Shown one piece after another: positions 29,945-40,631 of a stretch of 64,000 nt of DNA. Both the position numbers and the translations under genes were made by a program. The stretch covers positions 1 to 64,000 of the forward strand of contig JANTGG010000001.1 of NCBI GenBank assembly GCA_024763035.1, read 5' to 3'. Within the stretch, counting starts at the first letter, position 1. Each line of letters opens with the position of its first letter. The stretch is from Desulfocapsa sp. (lineage in GTDB: Bacteria > Desulfobacterota > Desulfobulbia > Desulfobulbales > Desulfocapsaceae). The notes beneath the pieces are model-generated. The model saw only the letters and a list, made by a program, of their open reading frames with translations, did not search any database and was not told where the DNA came from.

Positions 29945-29990
29945 TCCTCCGTCGGCTGTTTTTTGCAGCTGACGGGGGATTTTTTTTGCT
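29945..29990 (+). terminator. Intrinsic terminator downstream of idh
   Basis: ctccgtcggctg-tttttt-gcagctgacggggg followed by attttttttgc. Confidence 0.8.
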
Positions 29991-30723
29991 CTTTCCCGGA
30001 AAAGGATGGGTAGGGCAGGAAGCAGCAAAAAAACAGGTGATAATTGCATGATTGCCTTGTCAGAAAACGGGATTGTTTCCCATTTTCTGCTGTTACAGCG
30101 GTAAAATCAGAGCTTGGAATAATTGGATTCCGGTGTTGGAAAGAATAGTGCTGCAATTGCAAAAAATGAGAAAAAATAAAAATAAAAAAAAGATTTTTCC
30201 GGGAATGCCACGGAAACATTGATTCCATGGCATTCTTGATTCTTTGTGTTAGAAAATTGAAGGTATCTTTCAATATATTGACTTTTGTTGAGTAATATAG
30301 AGTTTAATAATAATAAAAAATTGTTGATAACTTCGGCTCAACTGCTCTAAAGACCAGAGGTGGCAAGGGAATGAGTTAAGGAATTTTACACGCCTGTAAA
30401 CAAAGGCTTTCAGCCCTGTTGAATTTGTAACTCCTTGTCTTTAGGGGGGAGGCGATGGGGTGTGGTAATCTGTGGTACTCTTGATAAAATTTGGATTTAC
30501 GGACTTTGACCAAATTGAGAATCCGGAGTCTATTGCTCCCCATGATTTGCAGAGACGGCTTCCTGTCGGCTCCCTTTTTTTACCGGGGGAATGCAATCCT
30601 TTGTTGTGTCTCGTACTGCCTTTGTTTTTCACTGGTTGTCTGGGTCTTAAAGAATAAAAGAAATGCTTTAATAGCTTGATTTGGTGAAATTTCACCGACT
30701 ATCGTATGCGTTGAGGGAAGATT

Positions 30724-32046
30724 ATGATGTGGGAAAAAGCAAAAGAAGTTCTGAAAGAGAGCCTTGGTACATCTATTTATGGACTCTGGATAGAACCTCT
30801 TGAATGTGTTTATGCTGACGCTGAACAGATTCAACTTGCCTGTCCCGATCGTTTTTACCGGGCACATCTGGGGCGTACCCATTTTTCCACCATCCAGGAG
30901 AAGGTTAATCAGATAAGCGCTGTTCCCTGCAAGGTAAGCCTGTGTGACAAAGAGAGTGAGAAACTTCCGCCGGTACGTCCTAAAGGACAGCTGCGTCTTC
31001 CTCTGATGGAGAAGAGAAAATCTGTTGTCCGTGCTCTTCATCCGGGTTACACCTTCGATTCCTTTATGGTGGGTGAGTCCAACCTGCTGGCACAGTCTGC
31101 CTGTGCTTCCATGATCAGAAATGAAGATACCGTCGGTTCCTGTCTCTATATCAACAGTTCTACCGGGCTTGGCAAAAGTCATCTGACCCACTCCGTCGCC
31201 CACTGGCTGCTCTCCGAATCCCCCAGGACTCGTCTGCGCTATGTGACAGCTCAGCAGTTTGCCTCCGAGATGGTTCGTGGTATCCAGTCAAAATCCATGG
31301 AGCAGTTTAAGGCAGGCTATCATGAACAGTGTGATTTTCTGCTTGTGGAAGATATTCACGCCCTGAAGGGTAAGAAAAAAACCCAGGAAGAGTTGAACGA
31401 ATTGCTGGATTCTCTTATTAAGTCCGGAAAACGGGTTATCTTTACGGCTAATTCAACTCCGCGTGATTTGAAAGGAATAGACAATGAATTTCGCTCACGG
31501 ATGAGTTCGGGACTTGTCACCACCATTCAGGCACCGGATCTTGATACCCGGTATCGGATAGTGGTGCATAAGGCTGCTCATTTCGGCATGGATCTCAGCG
31601 AAGAGGCAGCGACACTTATCAGTGAACAGATAAAGGGTGATGTCCGTCGTATCGAATCCGCACTCCTTGCACTGCGGGCAAAGGCCGCCCTTGCGGACGG
31701 ACAGATAGAGATGGCGATGGTGCGTGAAGCAGTTGAAGACATTGTCGGACCTGTGAGCGATCTTACCACTGCTCTGATCGGCGAGATCGTCTGTCGTGAA
31801 TTCCAGGTAAGTCTTAAGGATCTTAAGTCACGTTCCCGTAAAAAGAACATCAGTTTTCCCCGGCAGGTTGCCATGTATATGGGACGCAAACACACCAGGG
31901 AATCCCTTGCCGATATCGGCCAGACCTTCAACCGGAATCATGCGACAGTTCTCCACGCCGTGAAGGTGATTTCAGATCATTGCCTGCGCGACACCTCTAT
32001 TCGTCGGCAGATGGAAATCCTTGACCGGAAGATGCTGGAGCGATAA
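30724..32046 (+). CDS. dnaA: Chromosomal replication initiator DnaA
   Basis: YTFDSFMVGESN, STGLGKSHLTHSVAHWL, FRSRMSSGLVTTIQAPD, C-terminal FPRQVAMYMGRKHTRESLADIGQTFNRNHATVLHAV. Confidence 0.93.
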   Translation: MMWEKAKEVLKESLGTSIYGLWIEPLECVYADAEQIQLACPDRFYRAHLGRTHFSTIQEKVNQISAVPCKVSLCDKESEKLPPVRPKGQLRLPLMEKRKSVVRALHPGYTFDSFMVGESNLLAQSACASMIRNEDTVGSCLYINSSTGLGKSHLTHSVAHWLLSESPRTRLRYVTAQQFASEMVRGIQSKSMEQFKAGYHEQCDFLLVEDIHALKGKKKTQEELNELLDSLIKSGKRVIFTANSTPRDLKGIDNEFRSRMSSGLVTTIQAPDLDTRYRIVVHKAAHFGMDLSEEAATLISEQIKGDVRRIESALLALRAKAALADGQIEMAMVREAVEDIVGPVSDLTTALIGEIVCREFQVSLKDLKSRSRKKNISFPRQVAMYMGRKHTRESLADIGQTFNRNHATVLHAVKVISDHCLRDTSIRRQMEILDRKMLER

Positions 32047-32133
32047 CGGGAGAGGATTTGCCTGTCGGCTCGCTGTGCTCTGTTTTACCTGAAAAAACAA
32101 ATGACTGCAGTGCTGGCAGGTATCGCTTCATGA

Positions 32134-32178
32134 TCATTAAAGCATGGTTCTATTTCGCATTTACCTGATCTTTAGTGG
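32134..32178 (+). repeat. Dispersed repeat family 1, minimal form (copy 1d)
   Basis: cattaaagcatggttctatttcgcatttacctgatctttagtg aligns to the two ends of the long form, lacking the middle. Confidence 0.6.
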
Positions 32179-32196
32179 GAGTCACCTATATTTTGC

Positions 32197-33600
32197 CTAG
32201 AAATAGATCTTCTTTACCTCTTGTGCTGCCTCTGTTTTGTCCTGAAGGCCTGCAGCAATGGCGTCACTTACCCGAAAGGCAGTTTTGATCATCTCGTTCA
32301 GCCCGATTCCCTCCCAGCCAAACCCCGTGATATAAAGACCTTTTTTCTGCTGCATCAGCTCGTTTCGCCATGCGAGAAGGGCGGGGTAACCCGCTTCCAG
32401 CTGGGGGATGCCTCCTTTTGGGCGCAGAACTTCAGCGTAGGCCGGCTCTCCCGGAAGATTGAGTAGTTGCTTCATGTCGCTGACGGCTTTACTGATAAGT
32501 GTATCGTCGTCAAGATTCAGGCGTTCCGGATGTCTGCGACCGCCAACCAGGGATTCGAGAAGAATATGACCCTTTGGTGCACGTCCCGGAAACATATTGG
32601 AGGAAAAGAGGGCTCCCAGGCAGAAACGTTTTTCCTGTTCCGGAGCAAGATAGCCGAAGCCCGGCGGCAGGCTGGCATCTTTACCAAAGCCCAAGGCAAT
32701 GGTGACGATTTTCCCTTCCGGAATTGCTGTCTGCGGAGCATTGTCGCTTATTGTGTTCAACAGTGAAAGGGCGGCGTTAACGGGAACTGCCAGTACCAGA
32801 TTACTGCTGCGGAACTGTCCTTTGCCTGTGCCCACAAGCCAGTGACTACCATCTTTTCTACAGCGGCTTACTCCGCAGCTGTGCAGGATCTCCTTTCCTT
32901 CACGCAGATCTTCGCCAAGTCTCTGCACCAGCCGCTCCATTCCTGCCGGGAAGCTGGTCATGGCAGGCAGTCCCTTTTTTTTGCCTTTTGGGGATCCTTT
33001 CCGGGCGACCTTCTTCTTTTTCACCAGTCCGCGGATAACAGAGCCGTGTTCTTTCTCAACCTGCCGTACTCCAGGCATCACAGCATCAATAAGCAGTCGT
33101 TCAAAGTCTCCGGCATAGGTTCCTGTAAAAACAGCATCAACGTAGGGGAGCAGGGCCTTCCCGAAACGGTACTGGACCCATTCACTCACCGTCGGTTCTC
33201 CGGTGAGCGGTTTTTTCCAGAGATCTGCCAGGACACGCAGTTTTGCAAGGGGAGAAATCAGGGGTGCGGCTATAATTTTAGGGGGGGACTGGGGAATACA
33301 TTTCAGGTCACCGTCAATGCACACATAGCGGACAAAGTTTGCAAGGGGTGCTTTTATACATTCCTTGTCAAGCCCGGTTTCCTGAAGCAGCTGCCTGCTT
33401 TGCCGGCAGTTATCCAGGTATCCGTGCGGACCTGCTTCTGCCTGATAGCCTGCTTTACTGCAGCTGACAACGGCCCCACCTGTTCTCGTGGATTTCTCCA
33501 GCAGAAGAAAGGAGTGATCCGGGATCTGCCGCAGCTTCCAGGCGACGGTGAGTCCGGAAATACCTCCGCCGATGATGATGGTGTCAAGTGTTTGCGTCAT
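32197..33600 (-). CDS. hemY: Protoporphyrinogen oxidase (HemY/PPOX type)
   Basis: TIIIGGGISGLTVAWKL FAD motif, TGGAVVS, AGPHGYLD, TGFGWEGIGLNEMI. Confidence 0.9.
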   Translation of the reverse strand: MTQTLDTIIIGGGISGLTVAWKLRQIPDHSFLLLEKSTRTGGAVVSCSKAGYQAEAGPHGYLDNCRQSRQLLQETGLDKECIKAPLANFVRYVCIDGDLKCIPQSPPKIIAAPLISPLAKLRVLADLWKKPLTGEPTVSEWVQYRFGKALLPYVDAVFTGTYAGDFERLLIDAVMPGVRQVEKEHGSVIRGLVKKKKVARKGSPKGKKKGLPAMTSFPAGMERLVQRLGEDLREGKEILHSCGVSRCRKDGSHWLVGTGKGQFRSSNLVLAVPVNAALSLLNTISDNAPQTAIPEGKIVTIALGFGKDASLPPGFGYLAPEQEKRFCLGALFSSNMFPGRAPKGHILLESLVGGRRHPERLNLDDDTLISKAVSDMKQLLNLPGEPAYAEVLRPKGGIPQLEAGYPALLAWRNELMQQKKGLYITGFGWEGIGLNEMIKTAFRVSDAIAAGLQDKTEAAQEVKKIYF

Positions 33601-34295
33601 TGTACCGAGGCACTCACTTTTCCCTTGTCGTCCACAAGCACTTCCACCCAGCCGCCGTCTGCGATCATGCCGGGATTGAGAACCAGCGTCTCTCCTATTC
33701 TGTCATTGCCTTTTGCCTCATGGATATGACCGGTGATACAGAGTGGAGGCTGGTTTTTTTCGATAAAATCGCGAACTGCACTGGAGCCCACATGGCTGCC
33801 GTTGGGCAGGGCATCAACCCGTGTGTTCAGGGGCGGTGTGTGAGAGACGAGAATTAAGGGGATCTCATGGCGCTCAAGGGGTTCGGTCAGTTCAATATAG
33901 GTTCTTGCCTGAAAAAATCCGTTTTCCAGGATATCTGCAAGTTCATTCTCTTTGAATTCCGTGGGGGTGGCAAAGGGGGTGATGTTTGATCCACCGCAGC
34001 CCATAATGCATACCGAACGCCGGAAAAGGCGGGCCTGGGCATGGATATTCATGTTCAGGGCGTCCAGGTAGGCGTTGATGGAAAAATCATCCAGGTTGCC
34101 CACCTGTGCCAGAACGTGCGGGTTAAGAGAGAGAACCCGGTTGAGGATATCCCTGGCATCTGTGATCTTCCCGTAGTTGCTGAGGTCGCCGGTGAGCAGG
34201 ATCAGATCGGCTGATGCAATATCGGGTATTTCATTGAATGCTCCAAGTGACATATGGATATCACCAAAGGCTATAATTCTCACTGTATCCTCCAT
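33597..34295 (-). CDS. Calcineurin-like metallophosphoesterase
   Basis: IIAFGDIHMS, LTGDLSNYG, VGNLDDFS, LVSHTPP, CITGHIHEAKG. Confidence 0.88.
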   Translation of the reverse strand: MEDTVRIIAFGDIHMSLGAFNEIPDIASADLILLTGDLSNYGKITDARDILNRVLSLNPHVLAQVGNLDDFSINAYLDALNMNIHAQARLFRRSVCIMGCGGSNITPFATPTEFKENELADILENGFFQARTYIELTEPLERHEIPLILVSHTPPLNTRVDALPNGSHVGSSAVRDFIEKNQPPLCITGHIHEAKGNDRIGETLVLNPGMIADGGWVEVLVDDKGKVSASVQ

Positions 34296-34507
34296 TTCCA
34301 AAGATGCACCTGCGGGGCAGCCGGCAAAGGGTCTGACCGGGGTCGAAAAACGGTACGCCTGTAACTGCAGACTTGACAGCGGGGCAGGCATGTTTATCAT
34401 TTTCGCCGACTTTAGGAAAAAAAGCAACGGAATTGGGTGAGTGGGCTCCCATCGCCCTGTTCGTGAAGCTGTTGCATAAATTGAATAATGAGAAGGAGGG
34501 GCTTGTT

Positions 34508-36364
34508 ATGAGCACACATGAGTTTCAGGCAGAAACTAAAAAATTACTCGATATAGTTATCCATTCGCTCTACACCGAGCGTGATATTTTTCTTCGTGAG
34601 TTGATTTCCAACGCATCAGATGCCCTGGAAAAAATGCGGCACGAAAGTTTGACGGCAGAAGATGTCTTTGATGCCAAAGTACCCCTTGAGATCTCCATTG
34701 ATCTCGATGAAGATAAGCACACCCTGACCATCATCGACACTGGTGTCGGTATGACCAGAGAGGAGCTTGAAAAGAACCTGGGAACCATTGCCCACTCAGG
34801 TTCGGGGAATTTTCTGGCAGATCTTGCTGAAGCGGCACAAAAAGATGTGAACCTGATCGGTCAGTTCGGTGTTGGGTTTTATGCTGCTTTTATGGTAGCG
34901 GGCAAGGTTACCGTGCAGAGTCGCTCGTGGGATGGAAGTGAAGGAAATGAATGGGTTTCTGATGGTACCGGCAGCTTTACCATAGCGGATTGCCCCGGAC
35001 TGCATCGCGGCACGCGGCTTATCCTTGAACTGAAAGAAGATGCCCATGAATATGCGACGAAGTGGAAGATTGAGAATATCATTAAAGAGTATTCGGCTTT
35101 TGTTCCCTTCCCCATTAAACTCGAAGGGGAAACGGTCAATACCGTCCAGGCTATCTGGACACGCAGTAAGTCCGAGATCTCCGAAGACGAATATAACGAG
35201 TTCTACAAGTTTATCGGAAACGCGACGGATGAACCGCAGTTTCGACTTCATTTTTCAGCGGACGCCCCCCTTGCCATCAACGCCCTTCTTTTTGTTCCCA
35301 AGGAGAATTTTGAGAGTATGGGCTTTGGCAGAGTTGAGTCCGGTGTCAACCTGTACTGTCAGCGCATACTCATCGATCAGCATTCCGAAAATATTCTGCC
35401 GGAATGGCTGCGTTTCCTGAAAGGGGTGGTTGACAGTGAAGATCTGCCTTTAAATATTTCCCGGCAGTCACTGCAGGATAATGCCCTGGTCATGAAACTG
35501 CGTAAGGTTATTACCAAACGGTTCCTGAAGTTCCTGAAAGAAGAGGCAAAAAAAGATGAGGATTCCTATCTGGATTTCTGGAATACTTTTGGTATCTATC
35601 TGAAAGAAGGGGTTACCTCTGATTTTGAGTTTCAGAAGGAACTTGCCGAGCTGGTACGGTTTGAATCATCCCGTTCAGAGGATGGGAAGCCGACTTCCCT
35701 TGCAGAGTACGTGCTGCGAATGGGTGCAGATCAGGATACCATCTATTATATCAACGGTGCCAACCGGGCTGCCATTGAGGCGGGACCCTATGTGGAGATG
35801 TTCAATAAAAAAGATATTGAAATCATCTACACCATGGAACCCATTGATGACTTTGTCTTAAATCATCTCGGCGAATTCGACGGCAAGAAACTTGTTTCAG
35901 CAGATCGTGCCGATCTGGATTTGTCCGCCGATGGAGACAAGGAAAGTCAGGAAGAAAAAGATGATAAACTGGAGAGCGGTGCTTCCGGCGAGCTTATTGA
36001 CTGGCTGAAGAAGACTCTGGAAGATCAGGTGGCAGATGTTATCGAGTCGAAACGACTGGTTGACTCTCCTGCCATGATTGTGAACCCGGATGGCTATATG
36101 ACCTCTTCCATGGAGCGGGTCATGGCTGCAAGCCGCATGGAAAAGGGGCTGCCCCTTGAAAATTCCAAGAAGAATCTGGAAATCAACCTTGCCAGCCCGC
36201 TGATTAAACAGCTTGCGGAGTTGAGCAAAAGCGACGAGCCCTTTGCCGCCGAAGTTGCCGCCCAGATCTATGATAATGCCATGATCCAGGCAGGTCTGGT
36301 GGTGGATCCCATGGTAATGGTTGAACGAAACTATAAGATCTTGAATAAGGCCGTGGGGGTCTGA
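34508..36364 (+). CDS. htpG: Chaperone HtpG (Hsp90)
   Basis: FQAETKKLLDIVIHSLYTERDIFLRELISNASDAL; GQFGVGFYAAFMVA. Confidence 0.98.
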   Translation: MSTHEFQAETKKLLDIVIHSLYTERDIFLRELISNASDALEKMRHESLTAEDVFDAKVPLEISIDLDEDKHTLTIIDTGVGMTREELEKNLGTIAHSGSGNFLADLAEAAQKDVNLIGQFGVGFYAAFMVAGKVTVQSRSWDGSEGNEWVSDGTGSFTIADCPGLHRGTRLILELKEDAHEYATKWKIENIIKEYSAFVPFPIKLEGETVNTVQAIWTRSKSEISEDEYNEFYKFIGNATDEPQFRLHFSADAPLAINALLFVPKENFESMGFGRVESGVNLYCQRILIDQHSENILPEWLRFLKGVVDSEDLPLNISRQSLQDNALVMKLRKVITKRFLKFLKEEAKKDEDSYLDFWNTFGIYLKEGVTSDFEFQKELAELVRFESSRSEDGKPTSLAEYVLRMGADQDTIYYINGANRAAIEAGPYVEMFNKKDIEIIYTMEPIDDFVLNHLGEFDGKKLVSADRADLDLSADGDKESQEEKDDKLESGASGELIDWLKKTLEDQVADVIESKRLVDSPAMIVNPDGYMTSSMERVMAASRMEKGLPLENSKKNLEINLASPLIKQLAELSKSDEPFAAEVAAQIYDNAMIQAGLVVDPMVMVERNYKILNKAVGV

Positions 36365-36409
36365 TAGATATAAACATTGAAAAAAGCGGTTTGTTAGGCT
36401 ATAGAGCGG

Positions 36410-36865
36410 TTGAAAATAATGGTTTTACGGTTGTTTTTGACCGCTCTTCTTGGTTTTGGAGGTTTTACGCTCATGACTGTTCGTTCCCTGTGTGTTCTCT
36501 TTGTGCTGATGTTTTTTTCCGGTATGATTGCCGGCTGTTCCAGTGGACCGACCCGCTATCTTGCTTCCGATGTCTGCATGATAAAAGCAGGGCAGACCAG
36601 TCGTCAGGAGGTGCTTGAGCTTATGGGAGAGCCGGATGCCAGAAGGATGGTTGCCAAATCCACCGAGCAATGGGTCTATTATGAGGAAGATCGCTCGGCA
36701 CTGCAGGCAACACCGTTTGTGGGCGGAGCGTTTGATCCCAATGGTTTTCATATGGTTGTGGTTACCCTTTCGGGCGACACCGTTGCCACCTGTAAATACA
36801 GTGCGTATGACGAGGATGAGTTTGACTGGCAGGATGATTATTCCTGGCAGGAGATCGAAAAATGA
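36410..36865 (+). CDS. SmpA/OmlA (BamE-like) domain lipoprotein
   Basis: Lipobox [31 protein letters not shown]. Start could be 36473. Confidence 0.7.
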   Translation: MKIMVLRLFLTALLGFGGFTLMTVRSLCVLFVLMFFSGMIAGCSSGPTRYLASDVCMIKAGQTSRQEVLELMGEPDARRMVAKSTEQWVYYEEDRSALQATPFVGGAFDPNGFHMVVVTLSGDTVATCKYSAYDEDEFDWQDDYSWQEIEK

Positions 36866-37521
36866 TAGATGCGTTTGTCATGGTACGGGAGCGCATGGTC
36901 CAGGAACAACTGCTGGCTCGTGGTATTACGGATCAGGGCGTGCTGCGTACTATGGCAGAAGTGCCCAGGCATCTGTTTGTGGATGATGCCATGCAGGCAC
37001 GGGCCTACGGCGACCATCCTCTCCCCATTGCTGCAGATCAGACCATTTCCCAACCTTATATTGTTGCCGCAATGACCCAGGCCCTCCATTTGCAGGGGCA
37101 TGAAAAAGTTCTTGAGATCGGTACGGGATCGGGATATCAGGCGGCGGTTTTATCAAGACTCTGCGAACGAGTCTATACGGTCGAACGAATCAACGGGTTG
37201 CTTGCCGGGGCACGTAAGGTTTTCGATCAGCTGCATTACTACAATATACTCTCCCGTCTCGATGACGGCACCATGGGCTGGGAGGAACATGCCCCATTTG
37301 ATGCAATTATTGTCACCGCAGGTGGTCCCTCTGTTCCCGAATCTCTGGTACGTCAGCTTGCCGACAGTGGACGAATGGTGATCCCGGTCGGTGAGCGGGA
37401 GGTGCAGCAGTTGCAGCTTGTTAGCAGACATGATGGTGAAATTCAGATAGAACATCTTGAGAATGTTCGTTTTGTCAGCCTTATCGGTGAACAGGGCTGG
37501 GATGAATCAAGGGTTGTATGA
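36862..37521 (+). CDS. pcm: Protein-L-isoaspartate O-methyltransferase
   Basis: [52 protein letters not shown]. Confidence 0.96.
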   Translation: MIDAFVMVRERMVQEQLLARGITDQGVLRTMAEVPRHLFVDDAMQARAYGDHPLPIAADQTISQPYIVAAMTQALHLQGHEKVLEIGTGSGYQAAVLSRLCERVYTVERINGLLAGARKVFDQLHYYNILSRLDDGTMGWEEHAPFDAIIVTAGGPSVPESLVRQLADSGRMVIPVGEREVQQLQLVSRHDGEIQIEHLENVRFVSLIGEQGWDESRVV

Positions 37522-38126
37522 GTGAGGGAGTGAAAAAGAAAGGGATGATGCACAGGCTGTACGATGGGTGTATGGAATGGCTGCAGACCCCTTATGGTAC
37601 ATGGGTGTTATTCCTGATCGCCTTTGTTGAATCGTCGTTCTTTCCTATTCCTCCCGACGTATTTCTGATTGCTCTGTGCATTGCTGCCCCTGCAAAATCT
37701 TTCAAATATGCCGCTGTCTGTGCCATTGGCTCTGTGCTGGGCGGTGCCCTGGGGTACGGGCTTGGCATGTGGTTTATGGACAGTCTCGGACAGTCCATCA
37801 TGCAGTGGTACGGGCTCAGTGAAAAATATCTCACCGTGCAGGAGCTTTATCAGCAATACGATGCCTGGGCAGTTGGTGCCGCCGGGTTCACGCCGCTCCC
37901 CTATAAGCTGTTTACCATCACCGCAGGGGCGTTTCACATTAACTTCCCCACCTTTATGCTGGTTTCCCTGGTCGCCCGTTCCGCCCGATTTTTTCTGGTG
38001 GCCGGCTTTATCTGGAAATTCGGTGCTCCTGTGAAGGTGTATATAGAAAAATATTTTAATATCCTCTCCATCCTCTTTGTCGTCCTCCTGATCGGCGGGT
38101 TTGTGCTGATCAAATATCTGCTGTAA
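37518..38126 (+). CDS. DedA/YqaA (SNARE-associated) family membrane protein
   Basis: [19 protein letters not shown]...GAALGYGLG-type pattern and [19 protein letters not shown]. Confidence 0.85.
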   Translation: MSEGVKKKGMMHRLYDGCMEWLQTPYGTWVLFLIAFVESSFFPIPPDVFLIALCIAAPAKSFKYAAVCAIGSVLGGALGYGLGMWFMDSLGQSIMQWYGLSEKYLTVQELYQQYDAWAVGAAGFTPLPYKLFTITAGAFHINFPTFMLVSLVARSARFFLVAGFIWKFGAPVKVYIEKYFNILSILFVVLLIGGFVLIKYLL

Positions 38127-38227
38127 TCCTCACCTCTTCCTCTGAAGTCAGACAAAAGTGCCACTTTGTAACATTTACCTTGACTCTCCTGTTGATAATA
38201 AATATTATTAATTATGATGGTGTGGCT

Positions 38228-38378
38228 GGTAAGCCGGCGCTCTTTCAGTACCCCCGAGGGGGAGAGTGCCTCAAGATTTCGTACCTTGCCATCTGCTGAT
38301 GTTTGTACCGTTCTGACATAAAACTGAATAGGGAACTTCGTGTTTTTTATTACTGCTTTTCAGGAGTAGGGCTCTGAC
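38228..38378 (+). repeat. Dispersed repeat family 2 (copy B)
   Basis: ggtaagccggc...gtgcctcaagatttcgtacc...gggaacttcgtgttttttattactgcttttcaggagtagg matches copy A. Confidence 0.85.
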
Positions 38379-38414
38379 AGGTCCGGAATAATATTCTCAA
38401 ACGGGAGGTGTACC

Positions 38415-38810
38415 ATGCTGAGTGTCAAAGACTTGCAGAAAGACAGAAATCTTGTGAACAGTATCGATTGGACAATGACTCCGGAAAAGGCAGTGGAGAT
38501 GTATCTGGAGTGGGGGACAGGCTGGACCCGCGGCAACGATTTTGTCGCAAGTGACAGCGATGAATCCTTCTATTTCGTTATTTTTGACTGGGAGACAGAT
38601 CCGCCGGTTGCCACCCTTATTCACAGAACCGTGGAGGGGGCGGATGAACTGGCAAAGATTGAAGTCCCGAAAGAACTCTTCGATGCCTCCTGTGCCGAGG
38701 ATGGCAAAAGACCGGGCGGGACAGTGCATCCGCTGAACAGAAAGCTGAAAGAGTGGGTCAACGACATCATCCAGGGACCGCCCATCGAGTATTTTACCAT
38801 GACTCACTGA
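38415..38810 (+). CDS. Conserved protein, possibly DVU0772-like (sulfate-reducer-associated)
   Basis: MLSVKDLQKDRNLVNSIDWTMTPEKAVEMYLEWGTGWTRG...DESFYFVIFDWETDPP; assignment from memory. Confidence 0.55.
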   Translation: MLSVKDLQKDRNLVNSIDWTMTPEKAVEMYLEWGTGWTRGNDFVASDSDESFYFVIFDWETDPPVATLIHRTVEGADELAKIEVPKELFDASCAEDGKRPGGTVHPLNRKLKEWVNDIIQGPPIEYFTMTH

Positions 38811-38873
38811 GGAGTTGCTTTGTTCCCCCTGTCAGCAGGGTAAAGGGAATGGCCAGGTGTTTAAGGATGCTGG

Positions 38874-38914
38874 AATCCGTGACTGCACTTTCGGGTGCGC
38901 TCACGGATTTTTTT
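38874..38914 (+). terminator. Intrinsic terminator
   Basis: aatccgtga...tcacggatt followed by tttttttg. Confidence 0.8.
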
Positions 38915-39147
38915 TGTGAGGGAGAGTAATTCATTAATCGCTGCGGATTCCATGTCGATGCGGATATTTCCTGAAACATTTTCTGCAGCAGGTACAGAAA
39001 AAATGCTCCTGCATCAGCTCACTCTCTTTTCGGTGTTCTTGAAGGCTGCCATGGCATCGGGGGGCAGTGCTTTTATAAAAAAAACGTATTCCATGCGGCA
39101 GTTTGGGTAGATGCGAAAGGACGTACTGAACAAATAGGCTTTTTGTA

Positions 39148-40443
39148 TTAGATTCCTACAGCAAGCTGCCGCACCCTGTCCATACATTCCTGTATCTCAA
39201 AACTGAGCAGTTTTCTGTTTTTCACCACCACTTTTCCGTGGACTATGACGGTGTGTACATCACTTCCGCTACAGCTGTACACGAGCAGGTCTTTGTTGTA
39301 CAAAGGCTGCAGGTGCGGTTTTTTCAGGTCGAGCAGGATCAGGTCGGCACTGTTGCCCTCTCTAATCCTGCCAAGGGCAGGGAGACCGAGTATCTTTGCG
39401 TTTTGTTCTGTAGCTGTCGCCAGGACAGCATGTGCAGGCATGGCGGTGGCGTCAAGTGTTCGAGCCTTTTGGCTCTTGGCGAGCATATCCATCTCGCGGA
39501 AGAGGTCGAGGCTGTTGTTGCTTGCACAGCCGTCAGTGCCAATGCCCACAGGTATTCCCTGTGCCATCATCTCCGTTGTCCGGGCAATGCCTGATGCGAG
39601 TTTGAAATGGCTCTGCGGACAGACGATAACTCCTGCTCCGCTTTCTGAAATAATCTCCCTGTCCCCGTTGTCGAGCCAGACACAGTGAACGAGGACACTG
39701 TCTGAGTCCAGCAGGTTCAGGGCGAAGAGGTGGCGGATGGGACTTGTACCCTGCGGGTTTGCAATGAGCTGCTGTTCCCGGCTGGTTTCTGCGACATGAA
39801 TACAAAAGGGGACGTTGTAATTTTTCGCCAGCTGTTTTGCCTGTGTCAGGGTTTTCGGGGAGCAGGTGTAAGGGGAGTGGGCAAATATTCCGGGGGTTAT
39901 CCGTTCGTCCCTTCCCTGCCATTCCTGTAAAAATGTTTCTGCCGCTTCGATATTGCGGGCAGGGTCGGGGACTCCGGGGGCGGGGAAATCGATAATGCCC
40001 TGACAGGGGACTGCCCGCATACCGGCGTCACATAAGGCCCTTGCCGTGTGGGTCTCATGAAAATAGCCGTCGGCGACACAGGTTGTCCCTGAAAGCAGCA
40101 TCTCGGCGGCGGCAAGTTTTGAGCACTGGTACACCATCTCCGGATTCACATGTTTTGCTTCAGCGGGGAAGATATGTTCGTTCAGCCACTGGCCAAGCTC
40201 AAGATCATCGGCCAGTCCGCGAAAGAGGGTCATGGCACAGTGATTATGGCCGTTGATCAGACCGGGCATCAGCAGTTTGTCCGTGCCATCGATGGGGATG
40301 GCTGCCGGTATGTCCGGCATCTCTGCCATTGAGCCGAAGGAGTGAATCCGTTTGTCGCAGCAGAGCAGCCACTGGTCATCGACAATGCCGGCATTGGAGT
40401 CAGTGAGCAGTGCTGTGTTGGTGATGAGAATTGGTCTGGTCAT
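39148..40443 (-). CDS. mtaD: Amidohydrolase; 5-methylthioadenosine/S-adenosylhomocysteine deaminase family
   Basis: LLMPGLINGHNHCAMTLFRGLADDLELGQWLNEHIFPAE; GIGTDGCASNNSLDLFREMD. Confidence 0.88.
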   Translation of the reverse strand: MTRPILITNTALLTDSNAGIVDDQWLLCCDKRIHSFGSMAEMPDIPAAIPIDGTDKLLMPGLINGHNHCAMTLFRGLADDLELGQWLNEHIFPAEAKHVNPEMVYQCSKLAAAEMLLSGTTCVADGYFHETHTARALCDAGMRAVPCQGIIDFPAPGVPDPARNIEAAETFLQEWQGRDERITPGIFAHSPYTCSPKTLTQAKQLAKNYNVPFCIHVAETSREQQLIANPQGTSPIRHLFALNLLDSDSVLVHCVWLDNGDREIISESGAGVIVCPQSHFKLASGIARTTEMMAQGIPVGIGTDGCASNNSLDLFREMDMLAKSQKARTLDATAMPAHAVLATATEQNAKILGLPALGRIREGNSADLILLDLKKPHLQPLYNKDLLVYSCSGSDVHTVIVHGKVVVKNRKLLSFEIQECMDRVRQLAVGI

Positions 40444-40631
40444 TTGGATCTCCGGGACAGCAAATGAAAAAAAAGGGCATTTTCTCTTTGGTCGGGGTAT
40501 ACTATTTTGTTTGTTGTCTTACAAATAATTTTTTTTCGGGTTGTTTGCCGGAAGAAGATGATCATCGGGAGTTTTGCACGGTTTGCCGTCTGGTGGGCTG
40601 TGAATATATATTTGTTCTGAAGGAGTGTTTC

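Noticed and set aside
29932-30273. 113-aa minus ORF upstream of dnaA
   Set aside because: Runs through two terminator-like hairpins and poly-A/T tracts; composition not protein-like.
32842-33729. 295-aa plus-strand ORF
   Set aside because: Shadow of hemY and the phosphoesterase gene; no recognisable motif.
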